From the NCBI GenBank assembly GCA_012103455.1, contig WLWT01000001.1, forward strand, positions 2,466,001 to 2,530,000: a DNA stretch of 64,000 bases. The letters are read 5' to 3'. Each line of letters opens with the position of its first letter. Position 1 is the first letter of the stretch. This DNA comes from Gammaproteobacteria bacterium. GTDB taxonomy: Bacteria > Pseudomonadota > Gammaproteobacteria > HK1. A program made the translations under genes and the position numbers. This document shows, one piece after another, positions 27,675 through 37,626 of this stretch. Under the pieces are notes generated by a model. The model did no database searches. It was not told the origin of the DNA and saw nothing but the letters and a program-made list of their open reading frames with translations.

Positions 27675-28414
27675 TGCGTATGGCCCTCGTGCTCGCTTGG
27701 TTCGCCAGCGTCTACTTGGGCGCGCTGCTGGTGAATACGCCGGCGGCCTGGTTACACGCCCATCTACCTGAGTCTTGGCGCACACCGCTGCTCACCGTCT
27801 CCGGGTTGCTGCGTCAAGGTGAGGGCCGCCTGGCGTATGCCGGGGTTGGCGGTAGCGGTATTCGCATCCGTTGGGCACTGGCACCTTGGCTGTTGTGGAA
27901 AGGCTGTTCGGCAGGGACTTTGCGGGTGGCTAACAGCCCGGTGGATGCGCGCATGGAGCTTTGTCCCTTCAACGAATCGTTACATGTAGCCGAAGCACGG
28001 TTCACACTCGAAGCGGCGCAGGTGGCCGGTCTTTTGCGGCTTCCCGCCAGCGCCTTGCGGGGACAGATGGTGGTGCATCTGGCCGAGTTTCAGTTGACCC
28101 CGGATGCCATCCACGTGGATGGGCGTATCGAATGGGCCGGTGCCGAAATCGATTTCGCTGTTCCTACTACCCTTGGACGGGTTACCGCGCAGCTGCGGCC
28201 CGCAGCCGGCGCTGTGTTGGTTGAGGCGCGCAATAGCGGCGAGTATGACGTAGGCCTGGAACTAACCGTTAAAGTCGATAGCACGGGACGTTATGAAGTG
28301 ACTGGCACCCTTGAGCCTGTGCGCCCGGGCTTTACCGCTCGCCTCGCGGCTCTTGGTTCGGTGCGGTCCGATGGCAAAGTGGAGGTGCGCTTACAGGGGC
28401 AGTTAGTCCATTAG
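27674..28414 (+). CDS. gspN: Type II secretion protein N
   Basis: 246 residues: N-terminal membrane helix, then the GspN beta-rich periplasmic domain. Two Cys (CSAGTL and ELCPF) may pair. It ends the operon; the last base of its TAG stop is the first base of a miniature element, but the stop would exist without the insertion too. GspN occurs in only some systems; its role is poorly defined. Confidence 0.82.
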   Translation: MRMALVLAWFASVYLGALLVNTPAAWLHAHLPESWRTPLLTVSGLLRQGEGRLAYAGVGGSGIRIRWALAPWLLWKGCSAGTLRVANSPVDARMELCPFNESLHVAEARFTLEAAQVAGLLRLPASALRGQMVVHLAEFQLTPDAIHVDGRIEWAGAEIDFAVPTTLGRVTAQLRPAAGAVLVEARNSGEYDVGLELTVKVDSTGRYEVTGTLEPVRPGFTARLAALGSVRSDGKVEVRLQGQLVH

Positions 28415-28556
28415 AGCACCTTAAAAAATGCACTTTTTCCGCGATGGCGGCGTCAGCGCCGTGCTCGAATCCTCAGGTATCACCTATACACTGCGGTTGC
28501 GCGCGCGGTGCTTCCTTGCACTCACGAAACAATGACTATTTTTAGCAGAGGTGCCC
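28414..28556 (+). mobile_element. Miniature inverted-repeat element, copy A (TSD ATTA)
   Basis: 143 bp with ends GAGCACCTTAAAAAA and TTTTTAGCAGAGGTGCCC and a direct 4-base duplication ATTA on both sides (28410-28413, 28557-28560). The interior matches the other copies almost base for base. It sits in the short gap between the convergent gspN and galE stops. Confidence 0.88.
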
Positions 28557-28564
28557 ATTAGCTC

Positions 28565-29551
28565 CTAACCATTACCGAACAGGTGGCGCTCCCAGTTAAG
28601 AGCAGTGCGCACGATCATCTCCAGATCATCGTAACGCGGTTCCCAATCAAGCTCGGCTCGAATGCGATCAGTGCCGGCGACAAGACTAGGCGGATCGCCT
28701 GGCCGGCGCGACTCTTCGCGCACACTGAATGTAGTGCCGGCTACTTTGGCGACCATATCCAGGACTTCCCGTACGCTGTATCCATGTCCATAGCCGCAGT
28801 TGAAAATGCGCGATTCGCCGCCGTGCTCCAAGTAACCGAGTGCTTTTAGATGGACATGCGCCAGATCCTCGACGTAAATGTAGTTCCGCACCCCGGTGCC
28901 GTCGGGCGTCGGATAGTCAGTGCCAAAGATCGCCAGTGACGCCGCCGGATCCAGCGCCGCTTTACAGGCGACTTTTATGAGCAACGTCGCATCGGGAGTG
29001 GATTGTCCTATACGCCCGCGGGGGTCGCAGCCGGCGACGTTGAAATAGCGCAAGATGACGAACGAAGGCCCACCTGCGTTTGCCAGATCGCCCAGCATGT
29101 ATTCCGACATGAGCTTGGACCTGCCGTAGGGATTGATGGGTAGGGTAGGGGTGTCTTCGGTCGCCACCGGGCCATCCGGCATGCCGTAAACGGCCGCCGT
29201 CGATGAAAAAATGAAGTGTTTGACACCAGTGCGCTGACAGCAGGTCAACAAGTTACGGGTGGTACAGGTGTTGTTGCCGTAATACTTCATGGGATCGGCG
29301 ACCGATTCCGGTACCACCGTATGGGCGGCGAGATGCATCACCGCATCAATGTTAGCAGTGGTGAGAATGTTGGAGACCAATTCGATATCAGCGGCATCGC
29401 CAACGATAAGTTCTCCGTGCAGCACCGCATTTCTAAAGCCCTTGGACAGGTTGTCCAAGATAACAACCTTACGTCCGGCTTCGCCAAGTTGTTTGACTAC
29501 ATGGGAGCCGATGTAACCCGCGCCGCCAGTGACCAGCACCGTTCCACTCAT
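28565..29551 (-). CDS. galE: UDP-glucose 4-epimerase
   Basis: 328 residues, extended SDR fold. TGGAGYIGSHV binds NAD, SSTAAVYG holds the active-site Ser, YGRSKLMSE is the YxxxK motif, RYFNVAGCDP and RRPGDPPSLVAG are GalE signatures. It interconverts UDP-glucose and UDP-galactose for polysaccharide synthesis. It converges on gspN. Confidence 0.94.
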   Translation of the reverse strand: MSGTVLVTGGAGYIGSHVVKQLGEAGRKVVILDNLSKGFRNAVLHGELIVGDAADIELVSNILTTANIDAVMHLAAHTVVPESVADPMKYYGNNTCTTRNLLTCCQRTGVKHFIFSSTAAVYGMPDGPVATEDTPTLPINPYGRSKLMSEYMLGDLANAGGPSFVILRYFNVAGCDPRGRIGQSTPDATLLIKVACKAALDPAASLAIFGTDYPTPDGTGVRNYIYVEDLAHVHLKALGYLEHGGESRIFNCGYGHGYSVREVLDMVAKVAGTTFSVREESRRPGDPPSLVAGTDRIRAELDWEPRYDDLEMIVRTALNWERHLFGNG

Positions 29552-29560
29552 TAGTTTTTA

Positions 29561-29605
29561 GCCTAATCGTTTTTGGCCCAATCGTTTTTGGCCCAATCCT
29601 TCGTA
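29561..29605. repeat. Three tandem 15-bp units between galE and prsT
   Basis: GCCTAATCGTTTTTG, GCCCAATCGTTTTTG and a decayed GCCCAATCCTTCGTA follow one another. Confidence 0.85.
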
Positions 29606-30798
29606 TCGGAGCAATCGGTGCTTCTTACAAAGTCTTTAGCAATTGCCTGGCCGCTTCATTAAAGGACGGCGTTCCTTCAGCCATGGCCATCTTTTTGAGG
29701 ATCGGCCTAGCCTGGTCACTTTGACCGGCTTGCACCAGCGCCAGCGCGAAATGGTACTGGATCTCAGGCATATCGGGAGCACTGCGGGCAGCACGTTTAA
29801 GGATGCCAAGCCCTTGCTGTACGCTGTCTGATTGAACCAAAAACCAGCCATAGGTATCGGCTACCGCCGGCTGCCGGGGAGCCAGATCGTAGGCCCTCTT
29901 AGCATATTCCATAGCCCGTGGGTCGCCCTTTTCGAAATAAAGCCAAGAGATATTGTTAAGAGCGACGACATTGTCAGGCGCTGCCGCCAGTATGCGTTCG
30001 TAGTGCTCTATAGCCGAGTTGGCGTTGCCCGCCGATTGCTGAATGCTGGCTGAGGCCAAACGCACAGTTTGGTCGTCCGGGTGATCGTTCAACCAGTCCG
30101 TGAGTAATGCCTGGGCTTGCTCTTCTTTGCCCAAGTTGTTTAAGGCGTGGTGGAGCTTCATGATGATCCGGCCACTAGGTAGCAGTTTAAGCGCTTCCCT
30201 ATAAGCGCTGACGGCGGCGTCGTATTCGCCCGCATATGCATAGACATCGCCGCGCAATACGGTTGGGCCCGGAATATCGGGGGCGAGTTTATCCAGTTGC
30301 TCCGCGAGGGCGAACGCTTTGTCAAAATTGCCTTGTCTCGCTTCGAGTTCGCCCATGGCGAGTAGCGCGCCGTAGTGATTGGGTTGGACATCAAGGGTGC
30401 GTTGCAAATGGGTGCGCGCCGCTTCCTGCTCTCCCATACGAAGCATCAGCATGCCGAGTTGGAAGTGCACCGCGGGCGACTCCGGGAAATCTCTACTCAG
30501 CGATGAGAGCAGGGATTTAGCCCGTTTGAAATCCCCATTCGCACCGTAAGCACGGCCTAGTGCGAAACGTACCTGGGGATCGTCGGGAGCAATTCGGGCC
30601 GCTTCCTCGGACACTTCGAATGCGGCCTTGGGTTTGGCTTTGTGCAGGTACAATTCGTTCAACATCAGCCGTGGAGCCAGCGACTGCTGATTGGCTTTAC
30701 GCGAGGCCTGCAAAACTTCCACCGCTTTTGCGTGTTTTCCCTGAAAGTTGGCGACCCGCGCGAGTGCTACACTAGCCGGTTCGACTGTGGGATCCTTA

Positions 30799-31685
30799 GA
30801 GCCTGTTCAAGATCTCCGAAGCAACAGCGCAATATTTGCAAGTAGCATCATGCCCAACGAGCTTTCGATTAGCCGCTCACAGTTTTTCCACAACCGGCGG
30901 TTTTTCTCAAACCATGAGAAGGTTCGCTCGACAACCCACCTCTTCGGGAGGACGGCAAAACGACCCGTGTCCGAGCGTTTGATAATTTCGACGTTCGCTC
31001 CGATTAATCTCAGCACTTCGCCAGCGAAAGCCATCCCCGTGTACCCGCCATCGCCCACTACACACCTAACCTCCGAGAGGCGCCCATCTGCTTGAGCAGC
31101 AAGTGCGGCCAGTGCCCCAGCTCGATCAGTGACATTTGCCGTGGTCACAAAAGCAGCGTGCACCAATCCCTGAGTGTCCACAGCTATGTGCCGCTTGATA
31201 CCAGAAGTCTTCTTGCCTGCGTCATAACCTTTGTGGTTTGCACTGTCTGTGTTCTTCACGCTCTGTGCATCAACGATGATCAGGCTGGTTTTGCCACTGC
31301 GCCCCTGGGATTTGCGGGCCTCGCCAACCCATTTTTTTAACGCCTTGTCCAAGGCGCTGCAAGAGTCTTCTGGGGACGATTGCCGCCAGATAGTGAAATA
31401 CTCATGCACACTTCGCCACTTTGGATACTCGTTGGGCAACATGCGCCATTGGCAGCCGGTCTTCAGCAGGTACAACACTGCGTTGAACACGTGATAGAGA
31501 TCGAGTTGCCTTGGCTTGGTTCGCCGACGCGCCGCCTCCAGGATCGGTCTAACTTTCTCGAACTGTTGGCGAGATAGGTCACTCGGGTAGATTCGCTCGT
31601 CTGTCATTGCCTTCGCAGCCGCTATGACTATGGATAACAATAGCTTAGGTCAGATGTCCAAAATCGTCAGATCTTGAACAGGTTC
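30799..31685 (-). mobile_element. IS5-family insertion sequence, copy 1
   Basis: 887 bp with 17-bp terminal repeats, GAGCCTGTTCAAGATCT on the left and the near-perfect inverse on the right (ending GAACAGGTTC), flanked by a 3-base duplication TTA (30796-30798, 31686-31688). The TNA target is typical of the IS1031-like branch of IS5. It is nearly identical to copy 2 at 56.2 kb. Confidence 0.93.
30807..31640 (-). CDS. IS5-family transposase, copy 1
   Basis: 277 residues (or about 266 from the internal MTDERIYPSDLS). DDE residues are visible: Asp in LIIVDAQSVKNT, Asp in RCVVGDGGYTG, Glu in KRWVVERTFSWFEKNRR. The frame is intact, so this copy could be active. Confidence 0.92.
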   Translation of the reverse strand: MLSIVIAAAKAMTDERIYPSDLSRQQFEKVRPILEAARRRTKPRQLDLYHVFNAVLYLLKTGCQWRMLPNEYPKWRSVHEYFTIWRQSSPEDSCSALDKALKKWVGEARKSQGRSGKTSLIIVDAQSVKNTDSANHKGYDAGKKTSGIKRHIAVDTQGLVHAAFVTTANVTDRAGALAALAAQADGRLSEVRCVVGDGGYTGMAFAGEVLRLIGANVEIIKRSDTGRFAVLPKRWVVERTFSWFEKNRRLWKNCERLIESSLGMMLLANIALLLRRS

Positions 31686-33438
31686 TTAGCCAGGATGGCT
31701 TCATAGCGTTTTCGGGCTTCATCCAAACGGTTCAGTTGAACGTCCAACGCGGCGATATTGAGGGCCGCATTGACGAAGTTTTCATCGGCGTCCAAGGCTC
31801 TTTGATAATATTCACGTGCTCTGTCCAGATTCTCCTTGCCCACATAAGCGGCGCCCACCAGATTGAGCGGTATCGGTGCGTCTTTCTGCTTGGCGATGAG
31901 CGCTTCGCCGGCGGCGATGGCTTTATCCCAGTCGCGGTTGCGCAAGTGCGTAAATATCAATAACAGATCGGCGCGGTCGAAGTTCGGGTTCAGTTTCACG
32001 GCTTGCTCTAGGGAGGCGATGGCCTTCTGCGAAGAACCATCCAGCAGTTGCGACAACGCTAATTGAGTACGGATGGCGGCGGCTCCGGGAGCCAAAGCCG
32101 CGGCGCGTTCCAGCAAGTCGGACCCTCTTTTTGCGTCGCGCAGTCCTAGATAAGCACTGCCCAGCATGGCGACAAGCTGTGGGTCCTGGGTACTGTCGTT
32201 GACGACGGGTTCCAAGGTACTGGCCGCCTCTTTGTTTTGATCGAGCGCCAAATGCACTGTCGCGAGCAGTTTACGCGCCGCAATGTTATCGGGTGATATG
32301 GACAGAAACCGGCTGAGATAGTCTTCGGCTTGGCGGAATTCTCTTTTGTCGTAGGAAAGCGAACCAATTAGAAAGAGCGCTTGAGGGTGGTTCGGCCGCA
32401 CCTGTAGCACGTCTCGCAAAGAGACGAAGGCGCTGTCTGTGTCGCCTAGCTGATACGCAGCGACGGCACGAAAATAATTGACCGTGGCCGCTCCTGGCGC
32501 CGCCCGGTGTAGGACCTCGAGTTGCGTCTTGGCCTCCTCTGCTCGGTTTTGTGCAAGCAGCGAGCGGGCTAACCCGAGGGTGGGGTTAGGCGCGCCCTTG
32601 GTGAGCGCTTGTGCTTTCCTGAATGCGGCCTCGGCGATTTCGAACTCATTCGTGGTCATGGCCAGCTCAGCCTTTAAAAACTGACTCTCGGCGTTGCCTT
32701 TATCTAGTTGGGTGGCTGCGTCTAGATGTACCTGCGCCAGTTCATGATCCCCGGTAGCCAGGCCGATTTTGGCGAGTCCGCGATGGGCCCCGGCGGAGTC
32801 GGGATCGGTCTCAAGTACCCGTTCGAAAGTGTTTTTTGCCCCCTTCATGTCGCGCAGTCCGAGCTGGGCCTCTGCGCGCATCACGAGCAGGGTATCGGGT
32901 GAGCTTGTTAACGCAGCACCAGGCAGTTCTTTTAATAACTCCTCGAACTGGCCCAGATTGAGGCGCGCCTGCAACATTGCTAGCGTCAAATCCTCGCTCT
33001 CCATACCTAGAGCGGCGGCTTTCTCGAATTCCTTGAATGCTGCTGCAGGCTGTGACAGATCCAGGTAGATTTGGCCCAGTTGCCAGCGTGTCTGTGCATT
33101 TTCGGGCTCGGCTTGCAATGTGTTTTTATATTCGATGATAGCGGTGCTGTAGTCGCCGGCAGCGGCGGCAGCTCGGGCTTTGGCGAGCAGTCCCTCGATG
33201 TCGGGCGGCGCATCACAGGCGCTCAGAGTGACTGCGGTCAGTAAAAAAGCGATCAAAAAAAGCGCGCCGGTTACGTATGAGCGTGCGCGGTGCACAAGAT
33301 CCGTGAGCGGCAACACAGTGTGAGTCATACGGGCTACCTCCGATGATGAGGCTAATTGTGTAATTCAAGTAAAAGGTGGCATCGCCCGATCGCTGCTAGG
33401 GGCATGGTGAACGCTAGAGACTGGTGGGCTCGAATATA

Positions 33439-33580
33439 GGGCGCCTGCTAAAAATGCACTTTTTCCGCGATTGCGGCGTCAGCGCCGTGCTCGAATCCTC
33501 GGGTATCACCTATACACTGCGGTTGCGCGCGCGGTGCTTCCTTGCACTCACGAAAAAATGACTGTTTTTAGCAGTTACCC
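33439..33580 (+). mobile_element. Miniature inverted-repeat element, copy B (TSD TATA)
   Basis: 142 bp, ends GGGCGCCTGCTAAAAA and TTTTTAGCAGTTACCC, flanked by TATA on both sides (33435-33438, 33581-33584). It lies between the prsT start and the next gene. Confidence 0.92.
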
Positions 33581-33592
33581 TATAGAGGCGCA

Positions 33593-34180
33593 TCAGTTGA
33601 TGGCAAAAGACACGTCGCCGTCCTCGTTGAAGAGTTTTAAGGTGGGCGCATCCTCTTGCGTCATCTCGAACGTTGCCCGGGTACGTCCAATTTTGTCCGA
33701 TAAATCGATAAAAGGCGTGTCATCGAATCGCAGGCCCAGGGACATGCGCGGCTTGCCATTGCTGTCCAAGAGTTGGAACACGGGCACCTTGGAGTACATG
33801 CGCAAAAACAAGCGTGTGTTGCCCGAGTTGTCTATCAGTTTGAACTCTTTGGATTCCATCAGTGTTTGCTGGACTGTCACATTGGCCGGGCTGAATTGAT
33901 TGATGATGAGAAAAGCGATGAGCAAAATTGCTGCGAACATGGAGTAACGCAAGCGTTTGGCCTGGTGCTCCAATTGCCCGATCCGCGTCTCCATGGCACC
34001 CACCAGTGCATCGGCCACCGTATCGTTCATATCCGGTATCCGCTGCCGCTCCACGCCCGGCGCATCGATCACCTTGGCAGGGCGAACATCCGTTGCCGTA
34101 GGGATGGCATCGGCGGCGCGAAGTGTGGACATCGACTCACCGCCTGCGGCACGCTCTTTGGGGACCTCGTTGTCATGCAT
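33593..34180 (-). CDS. Single-pass membrane protein of unknown function
   Basis: Up to 195 residues: a charged N-terminal region, a coiled segment (VGAMETRIGQLEHQAKRLRY), one membrane helix (SMFAAILLIAFLIINQF) and an outer domain of beta-like repeats (FKLIDNSGNTRLFLRM, FQLLDSNGKPRMSLGL, PFIDLSDKIGRTRATF, LKLFNEDGDVSFAI). The repeating LxDxxGxxR pattern suggests a small beta-solenoid. I do not recognise a named family. A later ATG (MSTLRAADAIPT) is also possible. It is in the direction of prsT, so may belong to the polysaccharide locus. Confidence 0.6.
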   Translation of the reverse strand: MHDNEVPKERAAGGESMSTLRAADAIPTATDVRPAKVIDAPGVERQRIPDMNDTVADALVGAMETRIGQLEHQAKRLRYSMFAAILLIAFLIINQFSPANVTVQQTLMESKEFKLIDNSGNTRLFLRMYSKVPVFQLLDSNGKPRMSLGLRFDDTPFIDLSDKIGRTRATFEMTQEDAPTLKLFNEDGDVSFAIN

Positions 34181-34538
34181 CCGAATTCGTCTCAGTGTTG
34201 TAGGCGCGCACTAGCCCTGAGCGGCGGCCAGTGCTTCGGCATTCTACACTGGTTGCGCGGGAGCCCCCGCTTAGGCGGCGTATTACACGCGTGACCGGTA
34301 CCACATTTCGTTGGTTCCCCGAAGCGGTGTCGCCGCTAGAGCGCACCAGCGCCAGCAGCGCCAGCGAAGCGATGAGCCCTACGGGTATTGAAGAGCGATA
34401 CCGCCAGCAGCGACAGCGCTCAGCAAACGCGCCGCATTAGCGCTGTCAAAACCTACCCGTACGCCGTACACGAAGGGAGCAGTGCCCAGGCCTAGCCGTA
34501 CAGCGTGGCAAGACCCGGCTCACCCGCCGCGGGCGGAT
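34181..34538. other. 358 bases without a supported gene
   Basis: No convincing gene. A minus-strand stretch reads a short protein-like segment (GTAPFVYGVRVGFDSANAAR) before a stop, perhaps a gene remnant, but it has no start and no match I recognise. It marks the change from polysaccharide genes to catabolic genes. Confidence 0.4.
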
Positions 34539-35459
34539 TCATGCCGGAGCGGGAAACGCCGTGCGCCAGTGATTGGCGATATCTAGGCGTCGCGTCACCC
34601 ACACCTGATCATGGCTTTGCACATAATCCAGAAAACGGGCGAGTGCGGCGGCGCGCCCCGGGCGCCCTGCAAGACGACAGTGCAAACCGACGGACAGCAT
34701 TTTCGCAGAGGTCGCCCCTTCAGCGTATAACGCATCGAAACTGTCCTTCAGATAGATGAAAAAATCTTCCCCATTGCTAAAACCTTGGGGCGTCGCGAAA
34801 CGCATATCGTTGACATCGAGCGTATACGGCACCATGAGTTGGGTCACGCCGCCGGTGACATCCCAGTAAGGCAGTTCATCGGCGTAGGAGTCGGCGTTGT
34901 AGACAAATCCCCCATACTCACCGACCAGCCGGTGGGTGTTCGGACTCGTGCGTCCCAGGTACCAGCCGCGCGGCCGCGCGCCGGTCGCCCGTGTGTGAAC
35001 CTCGATGGCCTGTTCCAGGTGTTCCCGCTCCACACGCTCGTCGATGAACTGATAGTCCAACCAACGATAGCCGTGAGAGGCGATCTCCCAGTCGGCGTCG
35101 AGCATTGCCTCGACCGCACGTGGATTGCGCTCCAATGCCATCGCTACGCCGAACACCGTCGCCGGTATCTGGCGCTCCGTGAACAGCCGGTGCAGTCGCC
35201 AGAAACCGCAACGGGCGCCGAATTCGTAGAGCGACTCCATGCTCATGTGACGGACACCGCTGTACGGGGCGGCGCCAATGATTTCGGACAGGAATGCCTC
35301 GGACCCGGCGTCTCCGTGGAGCACACAGCGCTCGGCCCCTTCCTCGTAGTTGATGACGAACTGAACGGCTATGCGCGCTTGGTTCGGCCACTGTGGCTGC
35401 GGTGGAGTCGGACCGTAGCCGAATAGGTCTCGGGGATAAGCGGATGTTGACATCGGCAT
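34539..35459 (-). CDS. puuE: Allantoinase PuuE-type polysaccharide-deacetylase-fold protein
   Basis: About 306 residues from ATG 35459 (or 35453); the frame runs further upstream but the family begins YPRDLFGYGPTPPQPQWPNQ, which fixes the start. NYEEGAE, EFGARCGFWRLHRLF and SHGYRWLDYQ are hallmark segments of the metal-independent allantoinase family that opens allantoin to allantoate in ureide catabolism. It is divergent from a purine-type permease, which agrees with a role in urate/allantoin use. No urate oxidase is in the window. Confidence 0.8.
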   Translation of the reverse strand: MPMSTSAYPRDLFGYGPTPPQPQWPNQARIAVQFVINYEEGAERCVLHGDAGSEAFLSEIIGAAPYSGVRHMSMESLYEFGARCGFWRLHRLFTERQIPATVFGVAMALERNPRAVEAMLDADWEIASHGYRWLDYQFIDERVEREHLEQAIEVHTRATGARPRGWYLGRTSPNTHRLVGEYGGFVYNADSYADELPYWDVTGGVTQLMVPYTLDVNDMRFATPQGFSNGEDFFIYLKDSFDALYAEGATSAKMLSVGLHCRLAGRPGRAAALARFLDYVQSHDQVWVTRRLDIANHWRTAFPAPA

Positions 35460-35533
35460 TCTATTGTTAGGGTGCTGCTGCAATCGCAGCAAGGCGCCGT
35501 CGTACGATATTGTTGATTGCCTAGAGCGCAGTC

Positions 35534-35548
35534 TATTGTATGACAATA
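35534..35548. promoter_or_regulatory. Palindromic operator in the puuE/permease divergent region
   Basis: TATTGTATGACAATA is a near-perfect palindrome whose core TTGTATGACAA fits the TNGTNNNACNA pattern of FCD-type GntR regulators. It lies midway between the two divergent starts. No FCD-type regulator gene is adjacent; the regulator is unknown. Confidence 0.5.
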
Positions 35549-35631
35549 AACCGCGCTTGCTAGACAGAGCAGGTTCATGCGCGGGGCAGAGCGACTGCCA
35601 ATACCAATCCGGCGAGGATGAGGAGTAGACG

Positions 35632-37044
35632 ATGGCGACTGATACCAAACTCGGCACGCCCGAACAGCTACGGGACCCGAATTACACCCCCCCGCTAAGG
35701 TCGGCGATTCCGCTTGGCATTCAGCATGTGCTCGCGATGTTCATCAGCAACATCACGCCCGCCATCATCATTGCCGGCGCGGCCGGCTTCGGCTTCGGGT
35801 CGAACTCGGCGGACTTTCCGGACCTCATCTACATGATCCAGATGTCGATGCTGTTTGCCGGTGTCGCAACGTTGATCCAGACGATCGGCTTCGGGCCGGT
35901 GGGTGCGCGCCTGCCAATCGTCCAAGGCACGAGTTTTGCGTTCATCCCAATCATGATCCCCCTGGTGGCCGGCAAGGGCGTGGATGCCATGGCCGCAGTT
36001 ATGGGTGGCGTGCTGGTTGGAGGGATTTTTCATGCCTGCCTGGCGCCATTTGTAGGTCGGATCCGCTTCGCATTGCCGCCTCTAGTGACCGGTCTGGTCG
36101 TCACGATGATAGGGCTAGCCCTGGTCAAAGTCGGCATTCAGTACGCAGCTGGCGGTGTCCCTGCAATGGGCAAGCCCGAGTACGGCAGTCTTCTGAACTG
36201 GTCTCTTGCACTGGTTGTCATCTGCGTGACGCTAGGGCTCAAGTTCTTCGCACGCGGCATGTTGTCTGTCGCATCTGTACTCATCGGGCTGATCGTTGGC
36301 TATCTGGTTGCTCTTGCGCTCGGCATGGTCAGCTTTGGCAATGTTGGACGCGCGGGCGCATTTGCGCTGCCGAATCCGTTTCATTTCGGAGTGGAGTTCA
36401 CCGGCGCTGCAATGATTGGATTTTGTCTGATGGCTTTCATCTCGGCCATCGAGACGGTGGGCGATGTCTGCGGTATCACCAAGGGTGGTGCCAATCGTGA
36501 GGCGACCGACGCGGAGATCAAGGGCGCTACATTTGCCGACGGTATTGGTACGGCCTTAGCCGGGCTGTTCGGCGCACTGCCCAACACCTCCTTTTCACAG
36601 AATGTCGGCCTCGTGGCTATTACCGGTGTGATGAGCCGTCACGTTGTGACCTTTGGTGCCATCTTCCTGATCATTGCCGGCTTCGTTCCAAAGGTAGGCG
36701 CATTCGTATCAACGATACCGATCGAGGTGCTGGGCGGCGGCGTGATCGTGATGTTCGGCATGGTTGTTGCCGCCGGTGTCAACATGTTGTCCGACGTCAC
36801 GTGGAACCGGCGCAATATGGTGATCTTCGCGATTTCTATCTCGATCGGACTCGGGCTGCAACTCGAGCCCGGTGCTCTGCAACACCTACCTGCCACCGCG
36901 AAAGTGTTGCTGTCATCCGGGCTATTGCCGGCTGCGTTCATTGCCATCGCACTGAACCTTCTGCTGCCGGACGAGTTGGTTGACGAGCAGACGGCTCTTA
37001 AGTCCGGTGGCCTGGGTGCCGACGACACTGAGCCGCAAAGCTGA
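35632..37044 (+). CDS. NCS2-family purine (urate/xanthine) permease
   Basis: 470 residues with about 12-14 membrane helices. VQGTSFAFIPIMIPL and the family motif QNVGLVAITGV (near residue 324) plus the substrate-side FISAIETVGDVCGIT place it in the nucleobase-ascorbate family, closer to xanthine/urate than uracil carriers. It is paired with the allantoinase-like gene across a shared operator region. Start ATG 35632 after GAGGAG. Confidence 0.85.
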   Translation: MATDTKLGTPEQLRDPNYTPPLRSAIPLGIQHVLAMFISNITPAIIIAGAAGFGFGSNSADFPDLIYMIQMSMLFAGVATLIQTIGFGPVGARLPIVQGTSFAFIPIMIPLVAGKGVDAMAAVMGGVLVGGIFHACLAPFVGRIRFALPPLVTGLVVTMIGLALVKVGIQYAAGGVPAMGKPEYGSLLNWSLALVVICVTLGLKFFARGMLSVASVLIGLIVGYLVALALGMVSFGNVGRAGAFALPNPFHFGVEFTGAAMIGFCLMAFISAIETVGDVCGITKGGANREATDAEIKGATFADGIGTALAGLFGALPNTSFSQNVGLVAITGVMSRHVVTFGAIFLIIAGFVPKVGAFVSTIPIEVLGGGVIVMFGMVVAAGVNMLSDVTWNRRNMVIFAISISIGLGLQLEPGALQHLPATAKVLLSSGLLPAAFIAIALNLLLPDELVDEQTALKSGGLGADDTEPQS

Positions 37045-37236
37045 ATCGACCGCCAGGCCATGGCAAGCCTCGGTACACCCGTGCTCGACCCCGCAGCCGT
37101 TAAACTGGCCAGCGGGTATCCGCATCGATCTCTACCAGGTGAATGGCGAGCGCCTACACGTGCGCACAGCGACAACAAACGCAGATGGGCGTACCGGCAG
37201 TGGTCTTCCCAACACTGCCCTTTAGGTTGAGGCTAG

Positions 37237-37626
37237 CAACAACGCATCCTTGTTCTAGAGGCCGAAAGCGACAGAGGGCGGCTACTTTTCTGCCCTGCAT
37301 TTCGAAGGCTTCAGCAGAAAGCACAAGTATTCTCCATGGAGCCAAACGCGGCCGTACGAAGCCGGCTGACGCACTCACTCGAAGTTTCTCAGGTAGGCCG
37401 ATACATTGCCGATCAAATCTGCATCGGCCTTGCGAAAGAAGAATTTGCCACGGCTGAAGAGCGTACGGCACTCGTGACTTTCGTAGAAACGGCGTGCCTG
37501 ATGCACGACAGCGGAAATCCACCGTTCGGACATTTCGGTGAGGCTGCAATAGCCCAGTGGTTTCGGATGAACGGCGGCAGTCATGTCGTCAAGGCCTGTA
37601 CGTCGTTTCGCCAGCCGCCCGGATAG
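37237..37626 (+). pseudogene. dGTPase (dgt) remnant
   Basis: Open from a TAG at 37234-37236 to 37626. It reads [22 protein letters not shown], then [18 protein letters not shown] and [15 protein letters not shown], the HD-domain core of dGTP triphosphohydrolases. The N-terminal 30 or so residues are missing, the frame ends soon after GEAAIAQWF, and the second His of the usual HDIGHPPFGH is Asn. A full enzyme is over 370 residues, so this is a fragment left by rearrangement. An ATG at 37336 could begin a 96-residue product, unlikely to be active. Confidence 0.8.

Larger units (their letters stand above)
29625..33328 (-). pseudogene. prsT: PrsT-type TPR lipoprotein of the XrtA/PEP-CTERM system, split by IS5
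   Basis: The N-terminal part (31689-33328) has a lipoprotein signal ending LSAC near residue 38 and many TPR units; the C-terminal part (29625-30795) continues them. Removing the IS and one TTA joins YEAILAK to DPTVEPASVALARV in frame, restoring 937 residues, the usual size of PrsT proteins. PrsT helps export or assemble polysaccharide in the periplasm. As it stands the N-terminal half ends KNLFKI after running into the IS, and the C-terminal half has no signal, so function is probably lost. Confidence 0.87.

Noticed and set aside
34781..35426. 213-codon plus-strand frame opposite puuE
   Set aside because: It is antisense to a clear allantoinase-family gene and resembles no protein.
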